Part shown: positions 34,330-41,614 of the stretch, piece by piece
Position numbering within the stretch: position 1 is the first letter of the stretch
How the letters are laid out: every line of letters starts with the position of its first letter
Source: an uncultured Prevotellaceae bacterium
Lineage (GTDB): Bacteria > Bacteroidota > Bacteroidia > Bacteroidales > Muribaculaceae
Assembly (NCBI GenBank): GCA_900319525.1
Contig: ONOU01000017.1
Coordinates: forward strand, 1 to 48,326
Reading direction: 5' to 3'
DNA length: 48,326 nt
The notes under the pieces: generated by a model
Databases searched by the model: none
What the model was told of the DNA's origin: nothing
The model's input: only the letters and a program-made list of their open reading frames with translations
Position numbers and translations under genes: made by a program

Positions 34330-35376
34330 ATGAAAACAAAACTGATGATTATGATGCTGGCCATGCTGACGCTGACGGCCTGCAACAACGATGACGAGCC
34401 AAACAGTCGTCCCGATGTTAGCTTAGAGAATATCTATTTGGCAGTCAGTAGCACAGAAGAAGGTATCGGCGACAGGGTGATAACTGCTAAGGGAGACATC
34501 GTCTATCAATGTGATTCTTTAACCTGGATCAGACGCTTTTTAGCCGATGGCCGCGATTGGTATGCTATTGCCTATAAATACAACGGCGGTTATCACGTCA
34601 TCAAGAACGGCAACATCATTTATTCGAGCCACGAGGAGGAAATAGTTAATATGTGCGTTGATGACGGGAACATCTACACGCTGCAGAAACCGTACTATGA
34701 ACCTGTACGTCAAGAATGGCTCTGCAAGAATTTCACCCACATCTATACCTTACCATACGAACAGTTCAAATCTTCTCAAATGGTTGCACATCATGGCGAC
34801 GTGACATTGGCACCATCGTACAGCAGAGAGGCATGTTACTGGAGAAACGGTGAGTTAGTTGCGATGCAAGGCTTGGAAGGCAACCTGTTGTCTTGCTATA
34901 TCGACACGGATGGCGACGACGTGCTCATTGGCATTAATGTTGACAAAAACAACAGGACAGGGTATTGGCGTAATGGCACTTACAACGAACTGGAAAATAC
35001 GATTATATATCAAGTCAAATTGATCGGTGGCAAGTCTTACATTCTTGGCAACCGCTATACAACCGATGTAACCAATCAATACCATGGTAGTGCTAGAAGG
35101 ATCACGTCGGATGCGATTATCATTGTTGACGGGCAGGAGCAAGTGCTGCGGACCGGCGACAGACGCAATCTTGCCTATAGTATGATTCAGTACAACAACG
35201 ACAACTATATCTTAGTGAAAGAGTACTTGACAGAAGAGTACTTGACAGGAGGGGGAAGATTCCAGACAGAGACCACAGAAAGAAAGTCTTTCATCTACAA
35301 GAATATGAAACCCATGAAACTGGGTGATGACATAACAAAGCTGGATGTCATTGATTTTGCTATGATCGATAAATGA
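34330..35376 (+). CDS. Repeat-rich lipoprotein (paralogue of 29032)
   Basis: This 348-residue lipoprotein has lipobox LTAC (Cys18) and the same repeat phrases as its paralogue (DGRDWYAIAYKYNGGYHVIKNG, CYWRNGE, YWRNGTYNEL), consistent with a propeller-like fold. Unlike the paralogue it has no palindrome promoter; it follows directly after the duplicated AAA-gene fragment, and only a weak TATAATCTTAC-like box is visible. Insertion of the fragment may have separated it from its original promoter. Its function is unknown. Confidence 0.8.
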   Translation: MKTKLMIMMLAMLTLTACNNDDEPNSRPDVSLENIYLAVSSTEEGIGDRVITAKGDIVYQCDSLTWIRRFLADGRDWYAIAYKYNGGYHVIKNGNIIYSSHEEEIVNMCVDDGNIYTLQKPYYEPVRQEWLCKNFTHIYTLPYEQFKSSQMVAHHGDVTLAPSYSREACYWRNGELVAMQGLEGNLLSCYIDTDGDDVLIGINVDKNNRTGYWRNGTYNELENTIIYQVKLIGGKSYILGNRYTTDVTNQYHGSARRITSDAIIIVDGQEQVLRTGDRRNLAYSMIQYNNDNYILVKEYLTEEYLTGGGRFQTETTERKSFIYKNMKPMKLGDDITKLDVIDFAMIDK

Positions 35377-35433
35377 CGTATTAAATAAGCTTCACGTAGC
35401 CTCGATATATTAAGCAAGGTCGTTTTCATTCGG

Positions 35434-35580
35434 CTTGCACAAGTTTTGGATAAACTTGGCTGCGCCTCAGCCATTGATAACGTGTTTTCATGGCGTTCGG
35501 CTTGCACAAGTTTTGGATAAACTTGGCTGCACCTCAGCCATTGATAACGTGTTTTCATGGCGTTCGGCTTGCACAAGTTT
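35434..35580. repeat. 67-bp tandem repeat array
   Basis: Two full copies and a partial third of a 67-base unit beginning TTCGGCTTGCACAAGTTTTG lie head to tail, differing at one position (GCTGCGCC / GCTGCACC). A single, slightly diverged copy occurs at about 33851-33915. The array lies upstream of the AAA-CYTH promoter. Tandem units of this kind can change copy number by slippage. Confidence 0.8.
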
Positions 35581-35603
35581 TCACATCTTTTAGGATGGAA
35601 AGG

Positions 35604-35634
35604 TTGTGCAGGTGAAAGATTGTGTGTATCTTTG
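35604..35634 (+). promoter_or_regulatory. Promoter of the AAA-CYTH gene
   Basis: TTG (35604-35606), a 20-base spacer and TATCTTTG (35627-35634), 33 bases before the start codon. The duplicated fragment at 34024 has a version with a 21-base spacer. Confidence 0.7.
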
Positions 35635-35667
35635 GCTTTCTTTTTGTGAAGTAAATCCGAACGAGAA

Positions 35668-36765
35668 ATGACTGATAAAATCACCAATAAAATCACCAAG
35701 ATCGTGTTGACCGGCGGCCCGTGTGCTGGCAAGACGACGGCTATGGCCCGCATCATCGAGCACTTCAGCGGCCTGGGTTTCCAGGTGTTTGCCATTCCCG
35801 AGGTACCCACGATGTTCAGCAGCGCTGGCGTGAACTACCTGACACAGAACAAGGCCCTGTTCTTTGAAGCCGAGAAATCGACATTGAATATCCAGCTGGC
35901 GCTGGAGGATCACTTCGCCAAGATGGCCAGCGAGTGCAGCAAGCCCGTGCTCATCGTGTGCGACCGCGGCACGATGGACATCAGCGCATACGTCTCGCCC
36001 GACATCTGGCAGGCGTTGACCGAGGAGATGGGCACTAACACCGTGAAGCTGCGCGATGCCCGCTACGAGGCCATCCTGCACATGGTGACCGCTGCCGCTG
36101 GTGCCGAGCAGTTCTATACCAACGAGAATAACAAGTTCCGCAGCGAGGACGTAGAACTGGCCCGCGAACTCGACCGCAAGGTGCTGAGCGCCTGGACGGG
36201 TCACCCCCACCTGCGCGTGATCGGCAACCACATGGACTTTGACGACAAGCTGCGACAGGTCTTGAACGAGATTTCGACCGTGCTGGGAGTACCTAGCCCC
36301 ATCGAGCAGGAGCGCAAGTATATCGTCAAGGTGACGGGAGACATCCCCGACTATACCGAGAGCGAGATTACCCAGACCTATCTGCTGAGCGAGCCAGGTA
36401 CCGAGATGCGCGTGCGCAAGCGCGGATGGCAGGGCAGCTATGTCTATTTCCAGACCATCAAGAAGACGGTGAGCAGCGACAAGACCATCGAGACCGAGCG
36501 CCGCATCACTGCCCAGCAATATGTTGACTTGCTGCAGATAGCCGACCCCAACCGCAACCCCATCCGCAAGATGCGCAAGTGCTTCGTGTGGAAAAACCAC
36601 TACTTCGAGATCGACACCTACATCGAACCTAAACTAGGTATGCAGATTCTCGAGCTCGAGGGCATCAAGGAGGGCGATGAGGTGGAATTTCCGCCCTTCA
36701 TCCAAGTCGTTGAGGACATCACCGGCAACGAGAAGTACTACAATTACCAGTTGTCGCTGCGATAA
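35668..36765 (+). CDS. AAA_28 ATPase / CYTH domain fusion protein
   Basis: This 365-residue protein is a two-domain fusion. Residues 10-205 are an AAA_28-type P-loop NTPase with Walker A GGPCAGKTT (16-24) and Walker-B-like VLIVCDRG (94-101). Residues ~210-365 are a CYTH (triphosphate tunnel) domain with the ExExK signature at 213-217 (EQERK), Arg-rich MRVRKRG strands and C-terminal ELEGIKEG. The architecture matches the animal TTD14 protein, which binds GTP and phosphoinositides; the bacterial substrate is not known. A hydrolase of tripolyphosphate or an RNA 5'-triphosphate would fit CYTH members. A broken copy of the first domain lies at 34024. Confidence 0.88.
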   Translation: MTDKITNKITKIVLTGGPCAGKTTAMARIIEHFSGLGFQVFAIPEVPTMFSSAGVNYLTQNKALFFEAEKSTLNIQLALEDHFAKMASECSKPVLIVCDRGTMDISAYVSPDIWQALTEEMGTNTVKLRDARYEAILHMVTAAAGAEQFYTNENNKFRSEDVELARELDRKVLSAWTGHPHLRVIGNHMDFDDKLRQVLNEISTVLGVPSPIEQERKYIVKVTGDIPDYTESEITQTYLLSEPGTEMRVRKRGWQGSYVYFQTIKKTVSSDKTIETERRITAQQYVDLLQIADPNRNPIRKMRKCFVWKNHYFEIDTYIEPKLGMQILELEGIKEGDEVEFPPFIQVVEDITGNEKYYNYQLSLR

Positions 36766-36811
36766 CCGAGTTAATGACCGCGGCACAGCCACGGCACTGA
36801 CTACCTGCAAA

Positions 36812-36839
36812 AATCCCCTGGGCAAAGGCCCGGGGGATT
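36812..36839. terminator. Terminator between convergent genes
   Basis: AATCCCC-TGGGC pairs with GCCCG-GGGGATT around an AAAG loop. It lies 46 bases after the AAA-CYTH stop and just before the FKBP stop on the other strand, so it can serve both directions. Confidence 0.75.
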
Positions 36840-36865
36840 CTTGTTAACCGGTATGGCAACTGGTG

Positions 36866-37402
36866 TTAATTGGTCTTGTACTTGTAGATGTCCACCAGCT
36901 TCATGTCAAAAACAAGAGTGCTGTATGGCACCAGCACATCGCTCCTCTTGGTCGAGCCATAACCCTGCTGGTAAGGGATGATGACCGTGCAGCTGTCACC
37001 CACGTGCATGCGGGTAAGGGCAATCATCCAGCCCTCGACATTAGCACTTACCTTTGCGCGGTAGATACTGTCGGCAGGCGATGCCACAAGATAGGACGAG
37101 TCAACGGGAGTGCCGTCATAGAGTGTCAAACGGTACTTCACATCAACAGTAGAGGTAATCAACGGCTTGAGGTTGCCACGGGTCAGCATGGTGTCGTTGT
37201 GCCAACGCATGAGCACCTGTGCCGAGGGGTCCCAAGAGGCAATCATCCTGGTGTACTGCCCCGACGCAGCCTGGCGCTCATACCACTCCACATTCTTCTC
37301 TCGCCAGCCCTTGTACTCATCCTCGATACTCTTGCCCAGGCAGGAGTTGAGCGAGGTGATGGCCACGATGGCCATGATTGCGGTATAGAAAAACTTCTTC
37401 AT
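36866..37402 (-). CDS. FKBP-type peptidyl-prolyl isomerase lipoprotein
   Basis: This 178-residue lipoprotein has lipobox LNSC (Cys21). Its second half is an FKBP domain: VDVKYRLTLYDGTPVDSS, EGWMIALTRMHVGDSCTVIIPY, QGYGSTKRSDVLVPYSTLVFDMKLVDI. These segments correspond to the GxxFDSS, PxGxxMxxG and LxxxGYG motifs, in shorter form. It would help fold proteins in the periplasm. It lies downstream of glycyl-tRNA synthetase on the same strand after an 88-base gap containing an inverted repeat. Confidence 0.88.
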   Translation of the reverse strand: MKKFFYTAIMAIVAITSLNSCLGKSIEDEYKGWREKNVEWYERQAASGQYTRMIASWDPSAQVLMRWHNDTMLTRGNLKPLITSTVDVKYRLTLYDGTPVDSSYLVASPADSIYRAKVSANVEGWMIALTRMHVGDSCTVIIPYQQGYGSTKRSDVLVPYSTLVFDMKLVDIYKYKTN

Positions 37403-37417
37403 TATCTGTCAAGTTTT

Positions 37418-37466
37418 AGGCATTAGGTTTCAGGTTCAAGGTTTTCAGGTGTCAAACCTAAAGCCT
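37418..37466. repeat. Intergenic inverted repeat (AGGCATTAGGTTT type)
   Basis: AGGCATTAGGTTT pairs with AAACCTAAAGCCT with one mismatch, and CCTAATACCTAAAGCC adds an overlapping alternative arm. Such low-complexity TTAGG-type inverted repeats recur between genes in Bacteroidales. It could reduce read-through between the tRNA synthetase and the FKBP gene. Confidence 0.55.
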
Positions 37467-37490
37467 AATACCTAAAGCCTTTAAAAGAAA

Positions 37491-39035
37491 TTACATCAAC
37501 TTGCGCAGGACGTTGTTCAGGCTGCACTCGCGGGCGAGGATGGCGGGCAGGTCGGCGATAGCGACGCGCTCCTGCTGCATGGTGTCACGGTCACGCAGGG
37601 TGACGGTGTTATCCTCGAGGGTCTGGCCATCGACGGTGACGCAATAGGGGGTGCCGATGGCATCCTGACGGCGGTAGCGCTTACCCACGGTGTCCTTGTC
37701 CTCGTAGTGGCAGGTGAAGTCAAACTTCAACATATTCATGATCTCGTGAGCCTTCTCGGGCATGCCGTCCTTGCGGACGAGCGGCAGGATGGCGCACTTG
37801 ATGGGAGCCAGGGCCTTGGGCAGATGCAGCACCACGCGGGTGTCGCCGCCCTCAAGCTGCTGCTCCTCGTAGCTGGAGCACATCACCGAGAGGAACATGC
37901 GGTCCACGCCGATCGAGGTCTCGATGACATAGGGGATGTAGCTCTCGTTCAACTCGGCGTCAAAGTACTGAATCTTCTTGCCCGAGAACTTGGCATGCTG
38001 GCTCAGGTCAAAGTCGGTACGGCTGTGGATGCCCTCCACCTCCTTGAAGCCAAACGGCATCTTGAACTCGATGTCGGTGGCGGCGTTGGCATAGTGGGCC
38101 AGCTTCTCGTGGTCGTGGAAGCGGTACTTCTCGTCACCCAGGCCCAGGGCCTTGTGCCAGCGCAGGCGGGTCTCGCGCCAGTAGTCGAACCATTTCAGAT
38201 CCTCGCCAGGACGTACAAAGAATTGCATCTCCATCTGTTCAAACTCGCGCATGCGGAAGATGAACTGACGGGCCACAATCTCGTTGCGGAAGGCCTTGCC
38301 AATCTGTGCGATACCAAAGGGGATGCGCATGCGGCCGGTCTTCTGGACATTCAGGAAGTTAACAAAGATGCCCTGTGCGGTCTCGGGACGCAGGTACACG
38401 TCCATCGTCGAGTCGGCACTGCTGCCCATCTGGGTCTTGAACATGAGGTTGAACTGGCGCACATCGGTCCAGTTCTTGGTGCCACTCACGGGGTCAACGA
38501 TACCGTAGTCAACGATAATCTGCTTGAGCTCGACAAGGTCATTGTCGTTCATCGCCTTCTCGTAGCGGGCATGCAACTCGTCATATTTCTTCTGGTTCTC
38601 GAGCACGCGGGGATTGGTCTGGCGGAACATCGCCTCGTCAAACTTGTCGCCGAAGCGCTTGGCTGCCTTCTCGCACTCCTTGTTCATCTTCTCCTCGATC
38701 TTGGCCAACTCGTCCTCAATGAGCACGTCGGCGCGGTAGCGCTTCTTGCTGTCGCGGTTGTCGATCAAGGGGTCATTGAATGCGTCAACATGACCCGACG
38801 CCTTCCAGATGGTCGGGTGCATGAAGATGGCGCTGTCGATGCCCACGATGTTCTCGTGCAGCAGCGTCATGGCCTCCCACCAGTAACGCTTGATATTGTT
38901 CTTGAGCTCTACGCCGTTCTGAGCATAGTCATACACAGCGCCGAGGCCGTCATAAATTTCACTAGAGGGGAACACAAAGCCATATTCCTTGGCGTGCGAC
39001 ACGATTTTCTTGAAAACGTCTTCCTGTTTTGCCAT
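37491..39035 (-). CDS. glyS: Glycyl-tRNA synthetase, single-chain type
   Basis: This is a 514-residue class II enzyme that charges tRNA-Gly. It has the conserved opening FVFPSSEIYDGLGAVYDYAQNGVELK, class II motif 2 around FRNEIVARQFIFRMREFEQME, the RPETAQGIFVNF segment, motif 3 around IGVDRMFL and a C-terminal anticodon-binding domain (VVLHLPKALAPIKCAILPL, KRYRRQDAIGTPYCVTVD). The ATG at 39035 fits the conserved start and lies after a promoter (TACCTTTG at 39084-39091, minus strand); an upstream frame to 39086 overlaps that box. It is the dimeric bacterial/eukaryotic form rather than the two-subunit form of E. coli. Confidence 0.97.
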   Translation of the reverse strand: MAKQEDVFKKIVSHAKEYGFVFPSSEIYDGLGAVYDYAQNGVELKNNIKRYWWEAMTLLHENIVGIDSAIFMHPTIWKASGHVDAFNDPLIDNRDSKKRYRADVLIEDELAKIEEKMNKECEKAAKRFGDKFDEAMFRQTNPRVLENQKKYDELHARYEKAMNDNDLVELKQIIVDYGIVDPVSGTKNWTDVRQFNLMFKTQMGSSADSTMDVYLRPETAQGIFVNFLNVQKTGRMRIPFGIAQIGKAFRNEIVARQFIFRMREFEQMEMQFFVRPGEDLKWFDYWRETRLRWHKALGLGDEKYRFHDHEKLAHYANAATDIEFKMPFGFKEVEGIHSRTDFDLSQHAKFSGKKIQYFDAELNESYIPYVIETSIGVDRMFLSVMCSSYEEQQLEGGDTRVVLHLPKALAPIKCAILPLVRKDGMPEKAHEIMNMLKFDFTCHYEDKDTVGKRYRRQDAIGTPYCVTVDGQTLEDNTVTLRDRDTMQQERVAIADLPAILARECSLNNVLRKLM

Positions 39036-39083
39036 TGTTCTGTTTATATTGTTGTTTTGATGTTTATTTCTGATTTCAAACGA

Positions 39084-39113
39084 CAAAGGTACAAAAAATC
39101 CCTCAATGCCAAA
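39084..39113 (-). promoter_or_regulatory. Promoter of glycyl-tRNA synthetase
   Basis: TTTG (39110-39113) and TACCTTTG (39084-39091) on the minus strand are separated by 18 bases. The resulting leader is about 40 bases. Confidence 0.6.
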
Positions 39114-39199
39114 ATGACACGAGGGATATTAGGGTTATTTAACGGGATCAAGGCTAACATTCGATTTAAAGATTAGCTACTTAATTGCCAAAGGACAAA

Positions 39200-39238
39200 T
39201 AGAGACGCAGCCAAGATGATTAAAATCTTGCGTCTCTA
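39200..39238. terminator. Stem-loop terminator after the MBOAT gene
   Basis: TAGAGACGC...AAGAT pairs with ATCTT-GCGTCTCTA around a small loop. It lies 31 bases past the MBOAT stop on the minus strand. Confidence 0.65.
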
Positions 39239-39269
39239 CAAATTCAACCCACCGATTATCAAACCCTTT

Positions 39270-40745
39270 CTAGAACTGGGAGTACAGGAAGGGCTGCACA
39301 GTGGCGCTGGCGAATTGGAGCACCAGCTGGATGAGGACGATGAAGATGACCAGTTTCACTGCCCAATGCACGTTGATGAACCAGTCGCGCATCCTGTCCC
39401 ACACGTGGCGGGGCACGAAGTGCAGGCCGAAGATGATGGCCAGCATGATGCACCAAGTGCTGCGGCGGGCCAGGAACACGGGCAGATAAGCCCACTCAAA
39501 ATCGGTCAAGATGCCTCTAATGACCTGATCGGCCGCATGGAAAGAATTGGCGCGGAAGAATATCCAGAGGAAGGCCACAAAACTGAAGGTCATCAGCCAT
39601 GAAAAGAAGCGCGTGACCGGCGTGCTCTCAATTCTGTCGAGCCACGGCTTGCTCAGCTTGTGGACACACAGGGCAATGCCGTGCCCCGCGCCCCACACCA
39701 CAAAGGTCCATGCCGCACCGTGCCACAGGCCGCCCAACAGCATGGTCACCATCAAGTTGATGTGCTGGCGCACTTTACCCTTGCGGTTGCCACCCAACGG
39801 AATATAGACATAGTCGCGCAACCAGGTGGAGAGCGTGATGTGCCAGCGGTGCCAGAACTCGGTCACATTCAGCGAGCGGTAGGGATAGTTAAAGTTAATG
39901 CCCAGGTCAAAGCCCATGATGCCGCCCAGACCGATAGCCATGTCACTATAGCCCGAGAAGTCACAGTAGATCTGCATCGTGAAGCCCAATACAGCCATGA
40001 GCAGCTCAAAGCCCGTGTATCCTGACGGGTTGCCAAAGGCGATGTTGTTGTACTGGGCAATATAGTCGGCAAAGACCGCCTTCTTCAAAATTCCCAACAT
40101 CACCAGGAACAGGCCGCCGTAAATCATCTCGCGCGTGGCAGGTTTGTTCTCCTGCAGCTGCGGCATGAAATCCCGTGCCCGCACAATGGGACCGGCCACC
40201 AGGCAGGGGAAATAGGACAGGAAGAAGAGGTAGTCGATATAGTCGTCGGTGGGCTGGATCTTGCCCTTATACACATCCACGACGTAGCTGATGGTGCGGA
40301 AGGTATAGAACGACACCCCCACAGGCAGTATCAAGTCCAACGGCTGGAAGTTGCCGTTAATGAGCTCGTTGATGTTCCATATCACAAAGTTACTGTACTT
40401 GAAGAACAGCAACACGCTCAACGAGAGCACCAAGGAAACCGTGAGCGCAATGCGACGCTCGGTGCGGTTCTTGCTGGAATCGATAAATTGAGCCACCCAC
40501 CAGTCGATGAACGACGTGGCCACCAGCAGCAGGAAGAACCAGCCGCTGGATTTATAGAAGAAAAACAGGCTAAAGGCGATGACAAATATCATCATCTTGT
40601 GGCGTTGCGACTTCAAGAGCGCATACACCGGCAGGAACACGAGGAACAGCACCCAGAAAAGGCCGCTCGTGAACAGCATGGGCTCATCGCGGTTGAACGA
40701 GAACAGCGACAGCAGTTGGGTCAGGTCAATGGCGTTTAACATCAT
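39270..40745 (-). CDS. MBOAT-family O-acyltransferase (AlgI/PatA-like)
   Basis: This 491-residue integral membrane protein has about ten hydrophobic segments. It carries the MBOAT signature: PVGVSFYTFRTISYVVDVY, TMQIYCDFSGYSDMAIGL, TEFWHRWHITLSTWLRDYVYIPLGGNR (cut here at its conserved halves) and the catalytic-histidine segment GGLWHGAAWTFVVWG (His342). The family moves acetyl groups across the inner membrane for alginate, cellulose or peptidoglycan O-acetylation. The start is ATG 40745 or 40742; the open frame continues upstream only through the SGNH gene. It follows that gene by 4 bases and is surely its partner. The acceptor polymer is unknown. Confidence 0.92.
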   Translation of the reverse strand: MMLNAIDLTQLLSLFSFNRDEPMLFTSGLFWVLFLVFLPVYALLKSQRHKMMIFVIAFSLFFFYKSSGWFFLLLVATSFIDWWVAQFIDSSKNRTERRIALTVSLVLSLSVLLFFKYSNFVIWNINELINGNFQPLDLILPVGVSFYTFRTISYVVDVYKGKIQPTDDYIDYLFFLSYFPCLVAGPIVRARDFMPQLQENKPATREMIYGGLFLVMLGILKKAVFADYIAQYNNIAFGNPSGYTGFELLMAVLGFTMQIYCDFSGYSDMAIGLGGIMGFDLGINFNYPYRSLNVTEFWHRWHITLSTWLRDYVYIPLGGNRKGKVRQHINLMVTMLLGGLWHGAAWTFVVWGAGHGIALCVHKLSKPWLDRIESTPVTRFFSWLMTFSFVAFLWIFFRANSFHAADQVIRGILTDFEWAYLPVFLARRSTWCIMLAIIFGLHFVPRHVWDRMRDWFINVHWAVKLVIFIVLIQLVLQFASATVQPFLYSQF

Positions 40746-40749
40746 GGCT

Positions 40750-41526
40750 TTATACGGGGGGCTGATAGACAACAATGCGTGAGGCGCGGGCGATGCCCTC
40801 ACCAGGATCATCAAGACGGAAGGGATGGGCCCCATTGGCATCAATCCACTTGATGACGCGGTCCATCCATTTGTGGGCCGATTCGCGCGTGGGATGTGCC
40901 CCGTCACGGCTGCGTTCAAACTTGTCGTTGGCACTCAGGTAGAAGCATCCCTTGCCCAGTTCCCGAGCCAGCAAGTCGTTGATACCCGTGTCCTTGTCCC
41001 AGTTGGGAGGGCCGATCCACACGTAGGGGATGTCGCCCATCTCGGCAAGCATCTTCTTGAGGTAGGGACGCCGTGCGTTCTTGATGTCGGGGACATATAA
41101 CTCGTTAGCACCCAAGCAAACAAAGATATAGTTGGGGTGATATTTGTTGATGAGCTCGGTGAGACGCGCCGTCTCACCCCAGCACAGGGTGGAACTGCTG
41201 TACCAGATCACCTCGACCAGCTTGTGACCGTTCTTGTCACAATACTTAGCCAGGCGGGGCGCCAGCCCCTCCAGCATCGAGTCGCCAATAAAGAGGATAT
41301 TCTTGGCTGTCGTGTCCATGGGGGCACGCCAGGCTTTGACCTTGGCGCTATCGGTGGTGGCACTATCGATTTTAATCGCTAGTGTGTTTTTCAAATCACG
41401 GACAAATGTCCCCGTCTTGATGTCGATGCCACCCACCTTGATGCCATCCTGCCAGAACGACAGGACCACAAAAAACGATAGGGCCGCAAGCAGTAGGGTC
41501 CAGAGTCCCCAATAATGTTTATTCAT
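40750..41526 (-). CDS. SGNH/GDSL hydrolase, periplasmic O-acetylation partner
   Basis: This 258-residue protein has an N-terminal membrane anchor (LLLAALSFFVVLSFW, ~11-26) and a periplasmic SGNH domain. The four blocks are visible: GDSM with Ser83, a Gly region near SSSTLCWGE, GANE (139-142) and DGAHPT with Asp208/His211. Paired with the MBOAT gene immediately downstream, it resembles the AlgX/PatB arrangement, in which the SGNH protein takes the acetyl group and places it on the polymer. It could instead remove it. Confidence 0.88.
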   Translation of the reverse strand: MNKHYWGLWTLLLAALSFFVVLSFWQDGIKVGGIDIKTGTFVRDLKNTLAIKIDSATTDSAKVKAWRAPMDTTAKNILFIGDSMLEGLAPRLAKYCDKNGHKLVEVIWYSSSTLCWGETARLTELINKYHPNYIFVCLGANELYVPDIKNARRPYLKKMLAEMGDIPYVWIGPPNWDKDTGINDLLARELGKGCFYLSANDKFERSRDGAHPTRESAHKWMDRVIKWIDANGAHPFRLDDPGEGIARASRIVVYQPPV

Positions 41527-41563
41527 CTAAGGTGTTTTGAAAGTGATAAAAAAGACATAGAGA

Positions 41564-41598
41564 TTTCACGCGCCAGCACCTTGTACTGGCGCATGAAA
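41564..41598. terminator. Stem-loop between epimerase and SGNH genes
   Basis: TTTCACGCGCCAG pairs with CTGGCGCATGAAA (13 bp, one G-U) around a 9-base loop, 17 bases past the epimerase stop. On the minus strand a TCTTTTTTA run follows some 20 bases later. Confidence 0.6.
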
Positions 41599-41614
41599 CT
41601 GATTGATTTAACGG

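Noticed and set aside
35295-35810. Minus-strand frame reading through the 67-bp tandem repeat
   Set aside because: It arises from the repeat having a length that is not a stop-containing frame and runs antisense into both neighbouring genes; no start or promoter fits.
37707-39176. Long plus-strand frame opposite glycyl-tRNA synthetase
   Set aside because: It is the antisense shadow of a highly biased GC-rich gene; the synthetase motifs on the minus strand are unambiguous.
40746-40934. N-terminal extension of the MBOAT frame into the SGNH gene
   Set aside because: The extra 63 residues are the SGNH gene's 3' end in another frame; the ATG at 40745 lies 4 bases after that gene's stop and precedes the first membrane segment.
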